A stretch of 64,000 nt of DNA. It comes from CAVSWT01 sp963731745. GTDB lineage: Bacteria; Bacteroidota; Ignavibacteria; Ignavibacteriales; Ignavibacteriaceae. Below, piece by piece: positions 63,061-64,000 of the stretch. Position numbers and translations under genes: made by a program. The stretch lies in assembly GCA_963731745.1 (NCBI GenBank), contig CAVSWT010000023.1:124001-188000 (forward strand), in the 5' to 3' direction. Position 1 is the first letter of the stretch, and the number at the start of each line of letters is the position of its first letter. Below the pieces are notes generated by a model that made no database searches, had not been told where the DNA came from, and worked only from the letters and a program-made list of their open reading frames with translations.

Positions 63061-64000
63061 ATGCAAGTGCCGCTGTTGGATCTAAAAGCACAATACAATT
63101 CGTTAAAAAAAGAACTTGATGATGCTGTAATCAAAGTAGCCGAATCTCAATATTTTATACTGGGCCCGGAAGTCGAGAAGATGGAAAAAGCATTATGCGA
63201 TTATTTAGGATGCAAACATGCAATTGGTGTTTCATCCGGTACTGATGCACTTTTGCTGGCAATGATGGCATTGGATATTCAGCCGGACGATGAAGTAATT
63301 GTGCCCACCTATTCATTTTTTGCAACTGCCGGAACTGTTTCGCGGCTAAATGCCGTCCCGGTTTTTGTAGATAATGATCCAGTAACATTTAACATTGATC
63401 CCAAGAAAATTGAAGAAAAAATAACATCTAAAACTAAAGCTATAATTCCAGTGCACTTGTATGGACAAAGTGCAGAGATGGATGAAATAATTGCGATTGC
63501 GAAAAAACATAATTTGAAAGTTGTAGAAGATGCTGCCCAGGCAATAGGCACACAATATAAAAATGGAAAACATGTAGGAACAATTGGTGATATCGGCTGC
63601 TTTTCATTTTTCCCAAGTAAAAATTTGGGCTGCTTTGGTGACGGCGGTTTAGTTACAACCAATGATGATGAATTGGCTGAAAAACTTTTTATCCAGCGGG
63701 TCCATGGCGCAAAACCAAAATATTATCATAAGATTATCGGCGGAAATTTTAGACTGGACGCAATACAGGCTGCGGTTATAAGTGTAAAGCTTCCTCATTT
63801 GGACAGCTGGTCGGAAAAAAGAAGACAGAACGCTCACACATACACTAAATTATTTACCAAAGCCGGGCTTGCTGAAGAAGAAGGCAGAATATCATTTGAC
63901 AGTAAAAATAAAGTGCTGCTGCCTAAAGCTGTATATGAAGGCCAAAAGTCAAATATCAAAAGTCAAAATTTTAATTACCACATTTATAATCAGTATATTA
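63061..64000 (+). CDS. wbpE: DegT/DnrJ/EryC1 sugar aminotransferase (WbpE-like), cut by window end
   Basis: PLP-dependent aminotransferase of nucleotide sugars; 313 residues are visible and the gene continues past 64000. Motifs: VPLLDLKAQYNSLKKELDDA, GVSSGTDALLLAMMAL, VIVPTYSFFATAGTVSRL, VVEDAAQAIGTQYK and CFSFFPSKNLGCFGDGG, where Lys187 forms the internal aldimine. This pattern is close to WbpE/WlbC, which transfers an amino group to the 3-keto sugar made by WbpB, the one step missing from the 10.5-18.5 kb genes. Near residues 295-305 the frame contains a GTCAAATATCAAAAGTCAAA low-complexity insertion. Other keto-sugar aminotransferases are possible. Confidence 0.85.
   Translation, partial: MQVPLLDLKAQYNSLKKELDDAVIKVAESQYFILGPEVEKMEKALCDYLGCKHAIGVSSGTDALLLAMMALDIQPDDEVIVPTYSFFATAGTVSRLNAVPVFVDNDPVTFNIDPKKIEEKITSKTKAIIPVHLYGQSAEMDEIIAIAKKHNLKVVEDAAQAIGTQYKNGKHVGTIGDIGCFSFFPSKNLGCFGDGGLVTTNDDELAEKLFIQRVHGAKPKYYHKIIGGNFRLDAIQAAVISVKLPHLDSWSEKRRQNAHTYTKLFTKAGLAEEEGRISFDSKNKVLLPKAVYEGQKSNIKSQNFNYHIYNQYI

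Noticed and set aside
1..64000. tRNA, rRNA or prophage/insertion sequence transposase genes
   Set aside because: None was recognised on either strand by reading; weak tRNA-like folds were not systematically excluded.

Overview
The window looks like a chromosome segment of an AT-rich member of the FCB group, most likely Ignavibacteria (Ignavibacteriota) or a close relative. The basis is a type IX secretion C-terminal domain of the NYPNPFNPSTTIKYQLP type, a Bacteroidetes-type promoter (TTG, 20 nt, TAnnTTTG), LytTR/CHASE3/PocR signalling proteins, and dense arrays of TCATTCCGGA-type and ACCACAGAG-type palindromic repeats. This placement is inference; no rRNA gene is present.

Layout. 1-10.2 kb: housekeeping and membrane genes (exonuclease III, class II photolyase, a PAS histidine kinase, tRNA hydroxylase TrhO, a winged-helix-regulated membrane module, a TonB-domain protein, MgtE). 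10.5-20.3 kb: first half of a surface-polysaccharide locus with WbpA, WbpB, WbpD and WbpI homologues of the UDP-ManNAc(3NAc)A pathway, a UDP-sugar epimerase, an SLBB protein, a Wzc-like tyrosine kinase and a second UDP-GlcNAc 2-epimerase. 20.3-43.2 kb: an accessory block with two nucleotidyltransferase modules, a frame-broken ~7 kb T9SS-secreted LamG/Ig repeat protein, a four-gene histidine kinase/response regulator operon, a sigma-like factor beside a large palindrome, and long palindrome arrays. 43.4-64.0 kb: second half of the polysaccharide locus with a Wzx/MurJ-like flippase, a Wzy-like polymerase, a glycoside-hydrolase-like protein, glycosyltransferases, RmlD, a WcaJ/WbaP-type initiating transferase, a Wzi-like outer-membrane protein, RmlA, RmlC and a WbpE-like aminotransferase cut by the window end.

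How the genes fit. Flippase, polymerase, Wzc-like kinase and polyprenyl sugar-phosphate transferase together indicate Wzx/Wzy-type polysaccharide assembly. The WbpA-B-D-I genes lie left of the accessory block and WbpE far right, so a once-compact sugar pathway seems to have been opened by accessory DNA. Small passenger modules (GxxExxY protein, DUF6922/AbiEii-like pair, a second nucleotidyltransferase pair, addiction module/ParE, four-helix-bundle protein) sit in the intergenic slots. Several are bounded by repeats or by 150-300 bp direct duplications of a neighbouring gene end.

Quality caveat. Many genes are disrupted, and most breaks are restored by deleting one base. Insertion errors in the assembly are therefore a serious alternative to gene decay. 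Frame-broken genes are annotated at full restored span.
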